Virus record (IMG/VR): IMGVR_UViG_3300030451_005417
Coordinates: 1 to 36,841 of that record
DNA from: a virus
Strand: one strand, 5' to 3'
DNA: 36,841 nucleotides
The notes under the pieces were generated by a model. That model ran no database searches. It saw only the letters and a program-made list of their open reading frames with translations, and was not told where the DNA came from. The position numbers were made by a program, and so were the translations under genes. Each line of letters starts with the position of its first letter. The first letter of the stretch is position 1. Shown piece after piece: positions 1 to 8,800 of the stretch.

Positions 1-192
1 TTAAATGATGTAAAAGATTTAACAAGAAATCAAGCTGTGCTGACAGGTTTAGCAAGTATGGCTGATGGAAGTATTCCTGTAAGTAATATTACAGATAATA
101 CTATAACAAATATTGCTTTTCAATCATGGACTTTAAGATACAGAAATTCATCTTTATATCCAATTTTTTCAGCTATGTCAATTAGACCTTAA
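1..192 (+). CDS. 3' part of a 115-aa protein that spans the circle junction
   Basis: This open frame enters at base 1 and stops at 190-192. Its 5' part is at 36586-36741 at the other end of the window; joining the two gives 115 residues. The C-terminal part reads ...TITNIAFQSWTLRYRNSS and ends SAMSIRP. I do not recognise the family. The whole protein looks beta-rich and soluble, with no signal peptide or membrane segment. It lies between the small and large terminase genes, so a role in packaging or head structure is possible, but this is only context. The next gene starts two bases after the stop. Confidence 0.75.
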   Translation, partial: LNDVKDLTRNQAVLTGLASMADGSIPVSNITDNTITNIAFQSWTLRYRNSSLYPIFSAMSIRP

Positions 193-194
193 TT

Positions 195-353
195 ATGAAA
201 GATATAAATATTTTAACAGAGAAAGTACCTTTAGATGCAACCATCGTTGGTATTTTAGTTTTACTTTGGTCTTTACCAGTAATATCGGCATACCTTTTTA
301 TTAGGTTCTGCATTGTAAAGCCTATATATTCCTTGTTTGGCGACAAAAAGTAA
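195..353 (+). CDS. Small single-pass membrane peptide (52 aa)
   Basis: ATG at 195 gives 52 residues beginning MKDINILTEKVPLD. A hydrophobic stretch at about residues 17-38 (IVGILVLLWSLPVISAYLF) looks like one membrane helix, followed by a basic tail. The stop overlaps the large terminase start (TAATG), so it is probably translationally coupled. It is too short for family assignment. Position in the packaging block is the only functional hint. A membrane helix here is unexpected; it could be a displaced lysis or superinfection-exclusion peptide. Confidence 0.6.
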   Translation: MKDINILTEKVPLDATIVGILVLLWSLPVISAYLFIRFCIVKPIYSLFGDKK

Positions 354-1666
354 TGCAGATAAATTTTAAGCCAACAATAAAACAACACCAGGCCTGGGAA
401 TACCTGCATGACGAAAAGTCCTCAGAAATCCTCTTTGGGGGAAGTGCTGGGGGAGGGAAGTCATACTTCGGTGCTGCCTGGTTGTTGTATTCGTGTTTGA
501 GATACCCAGGAACAAGGTGGCTTATGGGTCGAGCTGTATTGAAAACACTGAAAGAAACTACACTTAACTCTTTCTTTAGTGTTTGCTCTGATTGGAAAGT
601 CAAAAAAGGCGAGACATACAAATTCAACGCACAGTCAAATGTTATTGAGTTTGTAAATGGTAGTCAAATATTACTAAAAGACCTCTACCAATATCCTGCC
701 GACCCAAATTTTGACTCCCTTGGTTCTCTTGAGATTTCAGGTGCTTTTATTGATGAGGTAAATCAATGTACTGAGAAAGCGAAAAATGTCGTTGCTTCGA
801 GGATTCGTTATAAATTAGGCGAATTTGGGCTTCGCCCAAAAATACTTATGTCGTGCAACCCTGCAAAAAATTGGGTTTACGATTTTTATAAACAATGGCG
901 TGATGATAACTTGCCTGACCATCAAAAATTTATTCAAGCAAAGCTTACCGATAACCCACATATTTCTGAATTTTATGAAGAGCAACTTAGAAAACTTGAC
1001 CCTGCGTCAAGAGAAAGGCTTTTGCATGGTAACTGGGAATATGACGAAGCTAAAAATAAATTGTTTAACTACGAGTCCTTGTTAAATTCTTTTAAAAATC
1101 CAGTAGAAAAAACTGGTGAGGGGTTCTTGTCTTGCGATGTTGCACTGATGGGTAGCGACAAATTAGTAATAACAAGGTGGAAAGGGTTGAGTGTTGAGGA
1201 GATTATTACAAAAGATAAGAGTTCTGCCAACAGTATTGAGAATTTAATTAAGAATTTGGCACAAACACACAATATTCCACGAAAAAACATAGTAATTGAC
1301 TCTGATGGTGTCGGTCAGTACCTTTCTCACTACATGAAAGGTGTTGTTGCCTTTATAAACAACTCAAAACCCATGAAAGGTGAAAATTACAAGAATTTAA
1401 AGAGTCAGTGCTACTATAAGCTTGCTGAACAGATAAATGCTGGTAATATTTACATAAAATGTAAAGATATTGACATTCGCAACAAAATTATTGAAGAATT
1501 AGATGTCGTAAGGAGAAAAAACATGGATTTAGACGGAAAACTGACTATTTTATCAAAAAAAGAGGTAAAAGCAGCTATTGGTAGGTCTCCTGATTATGCT
1601 GATAGCCTTATGATGCGAATGAGGTTTTTATTCGGTGGTGGCAACAGAATTTTAGCTTGGGGTTAA
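353..1666 (+). CDS. terL: Terminase large subunit
   Basis: This is the packaging motor ATPase and nuclease, which translocates DNA into the prohead through the portal and cuts genome ends. Length is 437 aa, normal for the family. Walker A is GGSAGGGKS at residues 29-37 and Walker B is AFIDE near 131-135. The nuclease half shows acidic motifs LSCDVALMGSD, NIVIDSDGVG and SPDYADSLMMR, as in the RNase H-like fold of PBSX/Terminase_6-type subunits. The ATG overlaps the previous stop. The small subunit gene is about 1.1 kb upstream across the circle junction, with two small genes between them. Confidence 0.95.
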   Translation: MQINFKPTIKQHQAWEYLHDEKSSEILFGGSAGGGKSYFGAAWLLYSCLRYPGTRWLMGRAVLKTLKETTLNSFFSVCSDWKVKKGETYKFNAQSNVIEFVNGSQILLKDLYQYPADPNFDSLGSLEISGAFIDEVNQCTEKAKNVVASRIRYKLGEFGLRPKILMSCNPAKNWVYDFYKQWRDDNLPDHQKFIQAKLTDNPHISEFYEEQLRKLDPASRERLLHGNWEYDEAKNKLFNYESLLNSFKNPVEKTGEGFLSCDVALMGSDKLVITRWKGLSVEEIITKDKSSANSIENLIKNLAQTHNIPRKNIVIDSDGVGQYLSHYMKGVVAFINNSKPMKGENYKNLKSQCYYKLAEQINAGNIYIKCKDIDIRNKIIEELDVVRRKNMDLDGKLTILSKKEVKAAIGRSPDYADSLMMRMRFLFGGGNRILAWG

Positions 1667-1718
1667 AAAATGAAAAACATTAACCAATAAAATGTAAACT
1701 TTTTCTTATAATTGTAAA

Positions 1719-2117
1719 ATGTTTCATCAAAACTACATAGTTTGTCTAAATAATGCTCATGAAGCTATAATGCTTGACTTTTTAAGTGATGTTCAAGGCA
1801 TTATTGATGATGCCACAACAAATGACAAGGATTATGAGTCTTTTTTGAATGTTTTAGCTAATATTATAAGCAAACATAACGAAAATGGCGAAATGGCTTA
1901 TAAAGACACTATTTTTAGAAATAATTGGCTTTATAACCTACCATCTATGATTTATTGGGCTTCTATTGGATATGTTAGTGTGTTGAAAAATAAAAAAGAA
2001 GATATTACTTTTACAGCTACAAAATTAGCTTTAAAACTTGCAGATGTTAACGATAAAATAGGAATGATGATTTTATTCAACTCTGAATTTGACAATGACA
2101 AAACTTTATTAAATTAA
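1719..2117 (+). CDS. Hypothetical protein, 132 aa, start of tail block
   Basis: Begins MFHQNYIVCLNNAHEAIMLDF; mainly alpha-helical by composition, with no cysteine cluster or membrane segment. The stop overlaps the next ATG (TAATG at 2115-2119), so it is coupled to the tail-chaperone gene. A 52-bp gap separates it from terL; there TATAATTG at 1706-1713 is one base from a Bacteroidetes -7 box, but I see no -33 box. I do not recognise the family. Position suggests a tail or connector accessory protein. Confidence 0.7.
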   Translation: MFHQNYIVCLNNAHEAIMLDFLSDVQGIIDDATTNDKDYESFLNVLANIISKHNENGEMAYKDTIFRNNWLYNLPSMIYWASIGYVSVLKNKKEDITFTATKLALKLADVNDKIGMMILFNSEFDNDKTLLN

Positions 2118-2782
2118 TGAAAACAATTATAGTAAACGACAAAGAAATAGATGTGCCAACAGGTTGGCATAACATTAGATTTGATAAATTTAACGAGTTT
2201 TCTAAACTTGTAAACTCACAGAAAACACAAGAACAGTTTAACGAGGAGAACTCTCATCTTGATGAATACATAAGAGAATTAGAGTGGAGCTTAGAAAATG
2301 TTAGAATGAATACTAAGCTTGCGTGTTTTTGGACTGGGCTACCTGAAGAAGAAATATCTATGTGTAACATAGAGACTATTGAAGAGATATTAAAGTCTAT
2401 GGACTTTATGAACGAATCTTATGTTCCTGTTGCCATTGATAAATTCAAATTTAAAGGATTTGAGTATTTCTTGCCAAAGCCTGGAATGAAAGGTGAGAAT
2501 TTTGGCACATATATAGAGACTGAGCAAGTAGAGATAAATAACAAGAGGCTTGAAAAAGGTGATTTATCTGTTTTGCCAAAACAAATAGCTATTCTTTGTA
2601 AAAGAAAAGGAGAGGAAAGAGGTCTTGTCAACGATGAAGTTATAAAAAAGAGAGCTGCTGCATTTAGAAAATTAGACATGGCTACAATTTGGGATGTAGG
2701 TTTTTTTTTGACTCAGCACGAAAGCTCATTGATGACACTTTTCCTAACCTCGCTGATTCAGGAGCAGACGGAAAAGCAATAA
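2117..2782 (+). CDS. Tail assembly chaperone, short (G-like) product
   Basis: A 221-aa protein beginning MKTIIVNDKEIDVPTGWHNI. Tail assembly chaperones hold the tape measure during tail building and are typically made as a short form and a -1 frameshifted long form. The call rests on that architecture. Near the 3' end a run of nine T (2701-2709) gives in-frame GGT TTT TTT TTG, a slippery site, and an overlapping -1 frame continues to 2985. The zero-frame tail ...FFLTQHESSLMTLFLTSLI is short, as expected for the G form. It is coupled by TAATG to the gene before it. The tape measure is 7.4 kb downstream rather than next door, which is unusual. Confidence 0.7.
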   Translation: MKTIIVNDKEIDVPTGWHNIRFDKFNEFSKLVNSQKTQEQFNEENSHLDEYIRELEWSLENVRMNTKLACFWTGLPEEEISMCNIETIEEILKSMDFMNESYVPVAIDKFKFKGFEYFLPKPGMKGENFGTYIETEQVEINNKRLEKGDLSVLPKQIAILCKRKGEERGLVNDEVIKKRAAAFRKLDMATIWDVGFFLTQHESSLMTLFLTSLIQEQTEKQ

Positions 2783-2985
2783 GAGCTGCTGAGGGCACTA
2801 TAAATGGTTATGGTTGGCTTAACAGCCTTTATGATATAGCAAAAGTAGGGATTTTTACTCTACCAACACATAATCCTGTCAATAGCGTTTTATTGACAGA
2901 TTTGTACGAAGTTTTAACATATTTATCTTGGAGAAACGCATGTACATCATACGAAAGAATATATAACGACTTGAATAAGAAATGA
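2117..2985 (+). CDS. Tail assembly chaperone, frameshifted long (GT-like) product
   Basis: Predicted fusion: zero-frame residues 1-197 up to TTT at 2705-2707, then -1 into the frame 2707-2985, giving about 289 aa. The join reads ...DVGFFFDSARKLIDD. The -1 segment has no convincing start of its own, since its first ATG (2689) lies just before the slippery run. It reads as good protein (AAEGTINGYGWLNSLYDI...) up to a stop that overlaps the next ATG (ATGA, 2982-2985). The heptamers T TTT TTT (2701-2707) and T TTT TTG (2704-2710) both fit the X XXY YYZ rule. Polymerase slippage on T9 would give the same product. Confidence 0.65.
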
Positions 2986-3260
2986 CGCAACAAAGAAACA
3001 AAAGAACATGTGCACACTGTGGAGAGCCTATGACTGGCTGCTCTTGTAGTTGGAAAAAAGCATCTGATGGTAAATTAGTTCATAAGCATTGTAGAAAAGA
3101 TTATGAAGCTAAGTTAGGAAACAAAGCAGAGGTAGTTTGTGCTTATTGTGGTGGTGCTTTTCAGGGTAAGCCATATTTTAAAACAATAGATGGTAAGTAC
3201 GCACATTTTTCTTGCGTACATAAATATGATAGAGAATTAAGAACTAAAAACAACAAATAA
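2982..3260 (+). CDS. Small zinc-finger protein within tail genes
   Basis: 92 aa, basic. It has CxxC pairs at TCAHCGEP and VCAYCGG, a GCSCSW motif, and His/Cys pairs KHCRKDY and HFSCVHKYD. This suggests two similar treble-clef or LIM-like zinc sites in tandem, each starting CAxCG and ending in HxxC or HC. It starts by ATGA overlap with the chaperone fusion and ends by TAATG overlap with the next gene, so it is tightly embedded in the tail operon. A virion or assembly role is possible; a DNA- or protein-binding regulator is the alternative. Confidence 0.7.
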   Translation: MTQQRNKRTCAHCGEPMTGCSCSWKKASDGKLVHKHCRKDYEAKLGNKAEVVCAYCGGAFQGKPYFKTIDGKYAHFSCVHKYDRELRTKNNK

Positions 3261-3970
3261 TGTCTTATAGTGCAACATACAACTTGGTAAATCTAATGAA
3301 CGATTTTAAAAGTTGTGCTGAGTCGGCAGGATTTTCAACTGTAAAACTTGGAGACCCAGCTAAAATTAATTTTGACCATGATATTAGCTATGATTTATTA
3401 AACATAAATTATCCAAATTCTTATATAGCTGAGGGCGTAAAAGAGGTTTATACATTTGACCTTATTCTTGCAAGACCAATAACAGCTGGTAGTACAGAGG
3501 GTATAGATGTTTTTGGTAGCAGTATAGTAGCTATCATGGCTGAGCTTGAGTTAAAATGTTGGAATATGTTATCTTGCCTTGCACTTGGTATAAGTGGTGG
3601 TGGTGGATGTAAAGCTCATATACCAAAACATAAAGTAACTATAGAAAGAGAAGTTGGTATTTTTAATGACAAGTTAGTTGCATTAAAAGTAAGATTTGAC
3701 GCTATTGCAAATATTGCAGTTACTACTGACCCTTGTGGTGGTGGTGATAGTGGAATTGGTAATAGTGGTTGTGAAGATAACTGTCAGGACTACTTTGGTG
3801 CTTGTGGTTGTACAGACCCAAGTGCTTTAAATTACGACCCATCTGCTGGTATTGATGATGGAAGTTGTTGTTATGCTCCTGGTTCACCTGGTGCTGACCC
3901 TTGTGAGGATGATGCAGCTGTCAACTTCCCTCCAACATTCCCAGCAAGAGAAACTCAAAACCCTGCGTAA
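3260..3970 (+). CDS. Tail-terminator-like structural protein with C-terminal Bacteroidetes GCTD motif
   Basis: 236 aa in two parts. Residues 1-155 look like a compact tail-terminator or completion domain (MSYSATYNLVNLMNDFKSC... FDLILARP). A Gly/Cys-rich linker follows, then at residues 183-203 the motif GCTDPSALNYDP...IDDGSC, then a Pro-rich end. That motif is known from secreted Bacteroidetes surface proteins, where it is thought to bind calcium or act as a spacer. I infer that it faces outward on the tail. Six or more cysteines cluster around it. The terminator role is by position and fold impression only. Confidence 0.55.
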   Translation: MSYSATYNLVNLMNDFKSCAESAGFSTVKLGDPAKINFDHDISYDLLNINYPNSYIAEGVKEVYTFDLILARPITAGSTEGIDVFGSSIVAIMAELELKCWNMLSCLALGISGGGGCKAHIPKHKVTIEREVGIFNDKLVALKVRFDAIANIAVTTDPCGGGDSGIGNSGCEDNCQDYFGACGCTDPSALNYDPSAGIDDGSCCYAPGSPGADPCEDDAAVNFPPTFPARETQNPA

Positions 3971-3973
3971 CAG

Positions 3974-4495
3974 ATGTTAGAAGAGATAGCTCAAATATTA
4001 TTTGCTTCAGCTAATAAGCCAATCAACTTAATGAAACACAAGTTGAAAAGCAGTGTTAGGTCAGGAAACAAAATGCCTCAATCTACTACAGGAAAGACAG
4101 CTGATAGTATAAGGGCTGAGTTTCCAAGGCTTGTAGCAAATACTATAGAGTGGGTTTTTAAATCTAACGATGCTGCTGTAAGGTTAAACAATGGAGGTTC
4201 TTTGAAAACAAAAGGCTCTTCAGATGTGCCTTTTAGTGGTATAGGTGGTGGTGGTCAAAGTGCTTATATAGGTGGTTTAATTAAGTGGGCTATGCAAAAG
4301 TATGGTTTAGATGAAGCGAACGCTAAGAGAATGGCTTTTAAGGTTGCTGGTGCTGCTAAAGATAGAGGTCGTACTGTAAAGTCCCCTGGATGGCTTGATG
4401 ATGCTAAAAGGGAGTTAGAGGACATGATTAACAAAGAAATTTCAGCAGCTATAACAGTTGCTATAAATAAAAAAATAAGTGTATCGTTAAAATAA
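3974..4495 (+). CDS. HK97 gp10-like tail/neck completion protein
   Basis: 173 aa. The N-terminal helix and basic segment (KHKLKSSVRSGNKMPQSTTGKTADSIRAEF) and a glycine-rich loop around SGIGGGGQSAYIGG resemble minor proteins that join tail to head. The C-terminus is amphipathic helix (DDAKRELEDMINKEISAAI). It follows the terminator-like gene by three bases and precedes the large tail genes by six. Assignment rests on length, composition and position, so the exact role (tail completion or neck) is open. Confidence 0.5.
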   Translation: MLEEIAQILFASANKPINLMKHKLKSSVRSGNKMPQSTTGKTADSIRAEFPRLVANTIEWVFKSNDAAVRLNNGGSLKTKGSSDVPFSGIGGGGQSAYIGGLIKWAMQKYGLDEANAKRMAFKVAGAAKDRGRTVKSPGWLDDAKRELEDMINKEISAAITVAINKKISVSLK

Positions 4496-4501
4496 ATTAA
4501 A

Positions 4502-5863
4502 ATGGCAATATCTTTTAATATAAAGTATCAACCTCATGGTAGATTTGTAACATGTCAAAGACCAATAGTCTTGACAGCTGAGGTAACTTCAGGCTCTGTT
4601 GCACACTTTAGAGCATCTTTATATAGATTAGTTAATAATCAATTTGTAGATACAGGCGTTAATATGAACGCATATAATGATGAAAATATAACAGATTTTA
4701 GTTTAAATATAGCTGAGTATTGTAGAAACTTTTTTGAAGAATCTAATGGTATATATGATAACACATGGTGTACTGATATTAAATCAGCTGTTATGCAAGA
4801 GTTTAAAGTCAGAATGTTCCCTGTTGGTTATACAAATAGTGGTGATTTGATACCTTATGATGATGATTTCCTTGACACAAATTCTTTTATCGTTATACCT
4901 ACAAGTACAATGGCAAGTGAATCTACATCATCTTATAATGACAATATTAGATTAGATAAATTTGTTTTTGCTGGAAATAATAATAGTTCAGTTCCTGAAC
5001 CAACAGTTAAAAAACTTCTTTCTAACATGCCACAAAATAATGTTATTGATGTTACATCAGGTTTCCACTTTTATTATAATTTTTTATATCATAAACAAGA
5101 TACAAGTGGTTATGCAAAAATTAAAGTTAAAAATGATAGAACACCTACACCTGATACAATTACATTAGATGCTAATTATTTTGAGGGCTACAATAGCCTG
5201 CATGTGCATCCTATGGCTATAGATTTTTTAAATGAGATACAAAATGGTGCAACATCAAGTGTTTTTTTTGATAGTAGTGGTAACTTAACAGCAGGTGCTA
5301 TGACTGTTAAATTTGAGTTTTATAACTCAAATAATCTTCTTATAGATGAAACTCCTGAAAAAAAATATAGATTAGAAGATAATTTTGGTTGTAAAGATAA
5401 AACAACATTTATATTTAGAAATATGAGAGGAGGTTTTGACTTTTTTACTGCAACAGGTACTAAAACATCTAATGTTGATTTATCAGGTTCTGAGTTTGAT
5501 AGACATACTGATTTTAGCCGAAACTCTGTTACTTTTGGAACTAAAAGGGGACAGCATAATATGACTAACTTGTGGAATGACAGAAAAGACACCTTTAGTA
5601 TATTTAGTCAACCTCTAACAAAGGAATATTCTTTATGGGTTGAAGAATTAATTATGTCTCCACAAGTTTGGATAGTTGAAGATATAAAAGACCATAATTT
5701 TATAAATAACCCTCTTGGTGTCGAAGTACCTATGCAAGAAAAAGGTCTTGTAGCTGTAAATATTTTAAAAGGCAGTTACAAATTACATACAACTGAAAAG
5801 AATGTAAACTTTGTTGAGTTTAAATACGCATTGTCAGAAAACACTATAACCCAAAAAATGTAA
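4502..5863 (+). CDS. Tail structural protein, 453 aa (possible distal tail protein)
   Basis: Beta-rich protein beginning MAISFNIKYQPHGRFVTCQRPIVLTAEV; Asn, Thr and aromatic rich, without signal peptide or membrane segments. It is followed after one base by the 1447-aa tail protein and sits in the same unidirectional operon. The middle part (LEDNFGCKDKTTFIFRN and FGTKRGQHNMTNLW) resembles structural proteins I associate with Bacteroidetes siphophages. A distal-tail or adaptor role fits the position, but no diagnostic motif is visible. Confidence 0.55.
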   Translation: MAISFNIKYQPHGRFVTCQRPIVLTAEVTSGSVAHFRASLYRLVNNQFVDTGVNMNAYNDENITDFSLNIAEYCRNFFEESNGIYDNTWCTDIKSAVMQEFKVRMFPVGYTNSGDLIPYDDDFLDTNSFIVIPTSTMASESTSSYNDNIRLDKFVFAGNNNSSVPEPTVKKLLSNMPQNNVIDVTSGFHFYYNFLYHKQDTSGYAKIKVKNDRTPTPDTITLDANYFEGYNSLHVHPMAIDFLNEIQNGATSSVFFDSSGNLTAGAMTVKFEFYNSNNLLIDETPEKKYRLEDNFGCKDKTTFIFRNMRGGFDFFTATGTKTSNVDLSGSEFDRHTDFSRNSVTFGTKRGQHNMTNLWNDRKDTFSIFSQPLTKEYSLWVEELIMSPQVWIVEDIKDHNFINNPLGVEVPMQEKGLVAVNILKGSYKLHTTEKNVNFVEFKYALSENTITQKM

Positions 5864-5864
5864 A

Positions 5865-8800
5865 ATGTCTAATAATTCATCGCAAGCAAGAGAAGTAGTA
5901 TTAGAAGTAGGTCAAGACTTAGGAATCCAAAGTGTTTTTACTCAGGTTCAAAGTGGTACAGTAGAGAAAACTGTTTTTGACACATGTGAAAATAATCAAG
6001 ATTGTTATCAAGAAGTCTTAAATGGAAATCCTAATTTACTACAAAACTGGAATGGCTGGTATAGAATGGAGTGCACAAATATACAGCAATTTGGTAACTC
6101 ACCTGGAGTTTTTCCTGTCAATAGTACAGCTAATCCAAACTATACTGAATTAGGAATAAATTATGATTTTGACCCAGCTTACAATAATGAATTAGGAGAA
6201 GCTAATTTAATAGTTTTTACTCTACAAAAATTGGATAGCAGCAATCCTGAGTTTAATGGCATTGAATTTAACGCACAGTGGGGAACAACAAATCAGATTT
6301 TAAATGCTGACAATTTAAGAGCACATGGTCGTGATAATACAGAGCAGGGTCGTATGCTTTACTTAGTTCCAAAACCTACAAGTGGTATTAGTACAAGGCT
6401 TTCTTTTGAGATATTAGAGGGGCAGGGGAATAAGCTTATAGTTAGAGGGGCAGGAGATAGAAGTATAGGAGATTTTCTTACTGACATGGTGCAGGATATT
6501 GATGAGGCAGGGCATACCATGGATGAAATAAATAATAACATTAATAATTTTTGGAATAAATTTTTCTTTTATATATCTCCTTATGTTCATGGTGGTAATT
6601 GGACTTATGGAGATGATGGTAATGTAACATATTCTGACCAATACGAAACAACCCATTGTAGCTTTATAAAATCTTATCCTGAGGGTGCTGAAGTTTTTGC
6701 CTCAATGGTACAGGAGACAGATACTTTTGGTATTAGGAGTACAGATGAGTTGTTTAATTGTTGGGATAACCCAACAGATGGATATAGGGTTGAACTTAGA
6801 ATTGAAAATATAAACAACTGTGTAGTACAAATATTAACAAAACCTGAGGCTTATTACAATACTAATGAATATCAATTTGCTTTTGAGTACGCAGGTGCAG
6901 AGCTTTCTTCAGGTAATGATGAATATGCCTGGAGTACAATAACAAATAATATAGACGGAGCATTTTGTGTTCCTTTTTGGAATAATTTATGTATTAGCGA
7001 GGAGGCACAAAATCCTTTTATGGCTGGTGCTATGGATGGTTATACTACTGCACAAAAAGTTTATGGTGCTACAAGTATAAATGTAAATCAGACAAACTAT
7101 TTAAAAACTTATTATAGTCATCAGTATAGGTTTTTAAGAATTAAGAAAATAGACGAATCATTACCATCAAGCGTTACAATATCTAAATTTTTTATAAGAA
7201 ATTCAGGTTACAGTTTTAAACAAATAGATTATCCAGTATATAGTCAGCAAGAAACTAAAATACCAAGATTCGCATATCATCCATTAGATATATATGATAG
7301 AGATAAAGTACCTTTATCTTTGAACTTTAATAGTGGTGATTTAAGAGACCCTGGTAAAAGGTCGTCAGGTTATTCTAAAACATTTGAGCTACCAGCAAGC
7401 GATAGAAATCAGAAAGCTCTTAATGTTATGACTGCTGATGGCTCTAATAGAAACATACCTGATATATCTTGGAAAAAAGCAAGAATCAGCTCTAATGGCG
7501 TTATAGTATTTCGTGGTTACGCAAGAATAGAACAAAGCTCTACTGGTCAAGGTGGTAAATACACTTGCCACATACTTCAAGACCCAACTTACTGGCCTGA
7601 AATGATTGGAGAGAGTAGGTTGTGCGATTTAAACTTTCCTGGGCACACTAAAAGCTTTCAAAGTATCACAGGAAGCTGGCAAAAAACTGTTGACGATATA
7701 CCTTATGTATATCCAGCAATAAATTATGGTAAGTGGAGTAAAGATACAGGTAATGCTGGAGAACACCATTCTATCGCAGACTTTCACCCAGCACTTTATG
7801 TAAAAGCAATAGTTGACAAGATGTTTGCAGAGATGGAGACACCTTACACAGTAATTAGCAAGTTTTTTGATTCAGCTTTCTTTAAAAGATTAATTATACC
7901 TTACACATCAAACACTGAATATATACCAGCAGGTGCAAATGATTTAGGTGAAGAGAGTGATTTCTCTGCAACTGCTCATAAGGCAGGTGAGGATAGTAAT
8001 TTTCCTAACATACCTGCAACTGGCCCTTTTAATGACCAAACAAGGAGGCGTTTTAGACCAGTATTACCATGTACAAGTGGATGTAACCATTATACACCAG
8101 GTAGCTATGATAGTATTCAAAATGGCTATACAGTGCCTTTTACTGGTAGATATAATGTTATATATTCTGCAAAAGTTCGTATTAGACATGGTGGTTTTTT
8201 AGGGGGTGTAGATTACAAGACAAAGTGGGCTGCATGGGTAACTGTAAACGGACAGGTAGTTGGGCCTTATGCTTGGAATCAACCAACTAATAATGGAGGT
8301 ACTTATGAGTTTTCACAGGTAAATGGGCCAGGGCCTGATGGTCTTAATGTTGAAAATCCAACATCTTGTATGTGGGCTGAAGATGGCAGGAATTTTAACA
8401 CAAATGATATAAACTGCTTTATGGACTTGCAGCAAGGAGATAAAGTACAAATAACTATGATGGGTAGAGCAGTAGTAAATGCACATGAAAGCCATTGTAG
8501 AATCAAACAACAAAGATTTGAGGTTTACCCTATCGTTGAACAAGCTTATGTGCCTCCTACAACTGTAAATTTAGCTTCCTCAATGGGTTGTAATGTTAAG
8601 CAAATAGATTTCTTAAAAGGCATAACAGAAATGTTTAATCTATATTGGACTTCTGATAACGAGAAAAGAGAAATATATGTAGAGCCTTACGATGATTTTT
8701 ATGGTTCAGGTAAAATTGTAGATTGGAGTCAAAAAATAGATAGAAAAAATTGGACTGATAAATTTTTGATTGACGAACTTGCTAAAAATGTTATTTGTCA

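Noticed and set aside
413-440. AAAAGTCCTCAG sequence resembling the dispersed repeat
   Set aside because: It is inside the terL coding sequence (DEKSSEILFGG), differs at the key bases and follows codon constraints.
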